Part shown: one piece after another, positions 36,561 to 38,729 of the stretch
How positions within the stretch are numbered: position 1 is the stretch's first letter
How the letters are laid out: every line of letters starts with the position of its first letter
Assembly (NCBI GenBank): GCA_023265685.1
Contig: JAHFSP010000009.1
Location: forward strand, 1 to 38,729
Length of the DNA: 38,729 bases
Source: Candidatus Woesearchaeota archaeon
GTDB taxonomy: Archaea > Nanobdellota > Nanobdellia > Woesearchaeales > GW2011-AR9
Reading direction: 5' to 3'
The notes under the pieces: generated by a model
The model's input: the letters and a program-made list of their open reading frames with translations, nothing else
Database searches by the model: none
Told to the model about the DNA's origin: nothing
Made by a program: the position numbers and the translations under genes

Positions 36561-38567
36561 ATGGTTTCGGTTAGTATTATAGCGATTATAGTTAGTTTGG
36601 TGGCGTTGTTGTATGCAGGGTATCTTTCTTTACGAATTCTTCGTGTGCATCCCGGTTCTGAAAAGATGCAAGAGGTTGCCAATGCGATTAAAGAAGGAGC
36701 AATGGCCTATATGTCTCGTCAATATAAAACAATTGCGATTTTTGCGGTTGCGATTACTGCTTTATTGTGGTGGTTGTTTAGTTTTCCTATCGCTGCCGGT
36801 TTTTTTTTCGGAGCTGTTCTTTCGGGAATTTCCGGTTTTATTGGTATGAGTATTTCTGTGCGGGCAAATGTTCGCACAGCGGAAACTGCTAAGAAAGGTA
36901 TTAAAGAAGCACTTGACGTTGCTTTTAAAGGTGGAAGCGTTACCGGCATGGCTGTTGTCGGTTTGGCTTTATTTGCAGTTAGTGTTTTTTACTCAATTTA
37001 CAAAGATCCTGCTATGTTAGTGGGTCTTGGTTTTGGTGCTTCTTTGATTTCTCTGTTTGCTCGCATCGGAGGAGGAATTTATACGAAAGCTGCGGATGTC
37101 GGTGCGGATCTTGTTGGTAAAATTGAGAAAAATATTCCTGAAGATGATCCGCGTAATCCAGCGACGATTGCAGATAATGTTGGAGATAATGTTGGTGATT
37201 GCGCAGGAATGGGTGCAGATTTATATGAGACCTATGTGGTGACGTTACTTGCTGCGATGTTATTGGCATTGATTCCTGCGGTTTCAAGCACCTATAATCA
37301 GGCAGTAGAGTATCCTTTGATGTTAGGTGTGGTGGCGATTATTGGTTCGATTGTGGGGACATGGTTTGTACGACTTGGTTCTTCTAAAAATATCATGGGT
37401 GCGCTTTATAAGGGTCTTATTGCAGCGGGAGTGGTTTCTGCGATTGGTTTTTATCTGGTAACGTGGTATACCCATAATCCTCTCAATCTCTTTTTTGCCA
37501 CGATAGTGGGTTTGGTTATTACTTTGCTTATTAACGTGGTTACAGAATATTATACTAGTACCAGTTTTGCTCCCGTGAAAAAGATTGCTGATTCATCGGT
37601 GACTGGTGCTGGAACTAACTTGATTGCTGGTTTGGGTGTAGGTATGCAGTCAACACTCATTCCGGTGTTGGTTATCGTAGCTGGAATAATTGCGGCGTAT
37701 TTGTTAGCTGGGATTTATGGTATTGCTATTGCTGCTGTTGCCATGCTTTCATTAACTGGAATGATTATCGCTCTTGATAGTTATGGTCCAATTACGGATA
37801 ATGCGGGTGGCATTGCTGAGATGTGTGAACTGGATAAGAAAGTTCGTGAAGTCACTGATGCTCTTGATGCTGTTGGTAATACGACTAAGGCGGTCACGAA
37901 AGGGTATGCCATTGGTTCAGCTGCTCTGGGGGCTTTAGCCCTTTTTGCTGCGTTCACTCATGAAATCGAGAATCTTACGGGAAGTCCGGTTACATTTTTG
38001 TTAACTAATCCAGGCGTTATTGTGGGACTTTTTATTGGTGCGATGTTACCGTTTATCTTTTCGTCATTGTTGATGGATGCAGTAGGATCGTCTGCACACA
38101 AAATTGTGGTGGAAGTGCGTCGTCAATTTAAAGAGATTAAAGGTCTGATGGAAGGGAAAGCAAAACCGGAGTACGGCAAATGTGTTGACATTGTTACCAA
38201 AGCGGCTTTGCATAATATGATCTTGCCTGCTGTGATTGCTATTATGGCACCACTTTTGGTAGGTTTCTTTTTAGGTATTCAGGCTTTAGGTGGACTCTTG
38301 ATTGGCGTTATATTGTCTGGCTTGCTCATGGCATTGTTTATGTCTAACACGGGGGCTGCATGGGATAATGCAAAGAAATACATTGAGAGTGGTCATCATT
38401 CTGGGAAGGGAAGTGATGCTCATAAAGCAGCTGTTGTTGGAGATACGGTGGGCGATCCATTCAAAGATACTGCGGGGCCTGCTCTTAACGCTTTGATTAA
38501 AGTGATTAATACCTTTGCAATTGTGTTTGCACCGCTTTTCATTGCGTATGGATTTAACCTCTTTTGA
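36561..38567 (+). CDS. hppA: Membrane-bound pyrophosphatase, K+-independent H+-pumping type suggested
   Basis: GGGIYTKAADVGADLVGKIEKNIPEDDPRNPATIADNVGDNVGDCAGMGADLYETY; GNTTKAVTKGYAIGSAAL (Lys at the K+-independence position). Confidence 0.95.
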   Translation: MVSVSIIAIIVSLVALLYAGYLSLRILRVHPGSEKMQEVANAIKEGAMAYMSRQYKTIAIFAVAITALLWWLFSFPIAAGFFFGAVLSGISGFIGMSISVRANVRTAETAKKGIKEALDVAFKGGSVTGMAVVGLALFAVSVFYSIYKDPAMLVGLGFGASLISLFARIGGGIYTKAADVGADLVGKIEKNIPEDDPRNPATIADNVGDNVGDCAGMGADLYETYVVTLLAAMLLALIPAVSSTYNQAVEYPLMLGVVAIIGSIVGTWFVRLGSSKNIMGALYKGLIAAGVVSAIGFYLVTWYTHNPLNLFFATIVGLVITLLINVVTEYYTSTSFAPVKKIADSSVTGAGTNLIAGLGVGMQSTLIPVLVIVAGIIAAYLLAGIYGIAIAAVAMLSLTGMIIALDSYGPITDNAGGIAEMCELDKKVREVTDALDAVGNTTKAVTKGYAIGSAALGALALFAAFTHEIENLTGSPVTFLLTNPGVIVGLFIGAMLPFIFSSLLMDAVGSSAHKIVVEVRRQFKEIKGLMEGKAKPEYGKCVDIVTKAALHNMILPAVIAIMAPLLVGFFLGIQALGGLLIGVILSGLLMALFMSNTGAAWDNAKKYIESGHHSGKGSDAHKAAVVGDTVGDPFKDTAGPALNALIKVINTFAIVFAPLFIAYGFNLF

Positions 38568-38590
38568 GGTTTTTTTGTTTTTTTAAAATT
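38556..38590 (+). terminator. Hairpin plus T-rich tail overlapping the hppA stop codon
   Basis: AACCTC-TTTT-GAGGTT followed by T-rich tract. Confidence 0.6.
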
Positions 38591-38729
38591 ATTTTTCAAT
38601 TCCTCGTTTTTTAAATCCACTTTCTGAGCAAGAAATCTTCTACGCTTTAGCGTTAGAGTGAATTGCGAAACATTGAACAGTTCCCAAAAATAATGTGGTT
38701 TTGGTAAAGTGATCGGGCTCACCAACGAG

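Overview
The window is an archaeal chromosome segment. Supporting markers are ribosomal protein L15e, CDP-archaeol synthase (CarS/DUF46), Dph2, a GGPP-type prenyl synthase, an AbrB-PhoU regulator and tRNA introns with BHB-like folds. A DPANN/Woesearchaeota-like origin is my inference and was not tested. Main blocks: (1) Dph2 split by an in-frame UAA; (2) a dNTP module of bacterial-type NrdR, two different tandem class II (B12-dependent) RNRs and a PduO-type cobalamin adenosyltransferase, with tandem NrdR-box-like sites upstream of nrdR; (3) an AT-rich Fic gene bounded at both ends by the same TATTGTCCACA/TGTGGACAATA palindrome; (4) a cell-surface glycan island (GT39 x2, LamG-like, flippase-like, CsaB-like, GT4, GT2); (5) L15e, PLD-like, M1 peptidase, a DUF3800/RNase HII-like protein, a membrane-anchored JAMM protein, prenyl synthase and a NurA-like protein; (6) a tRNA / homing-endonuclease cluster: tRNA-Leu(UAA) with a ~15-nt intron, a frameshifted LAGLIDADG gene, and a tRNA that folds as Thr(GGU) only after removing two insertions, one of them a BHB-type intron in the T-loop, with the endonuclease frame ending inside this tRNA; (7) an APH-like kinase, AbrB-PhoU, PIN domain and a membrane H+-pyrophosphatase. 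I consider the tRNA/homing-endonuclease cluster and the palindrome-bounded Fic cassette the most novel parts. All assignments come from reading motifs by eye; no database search was run.
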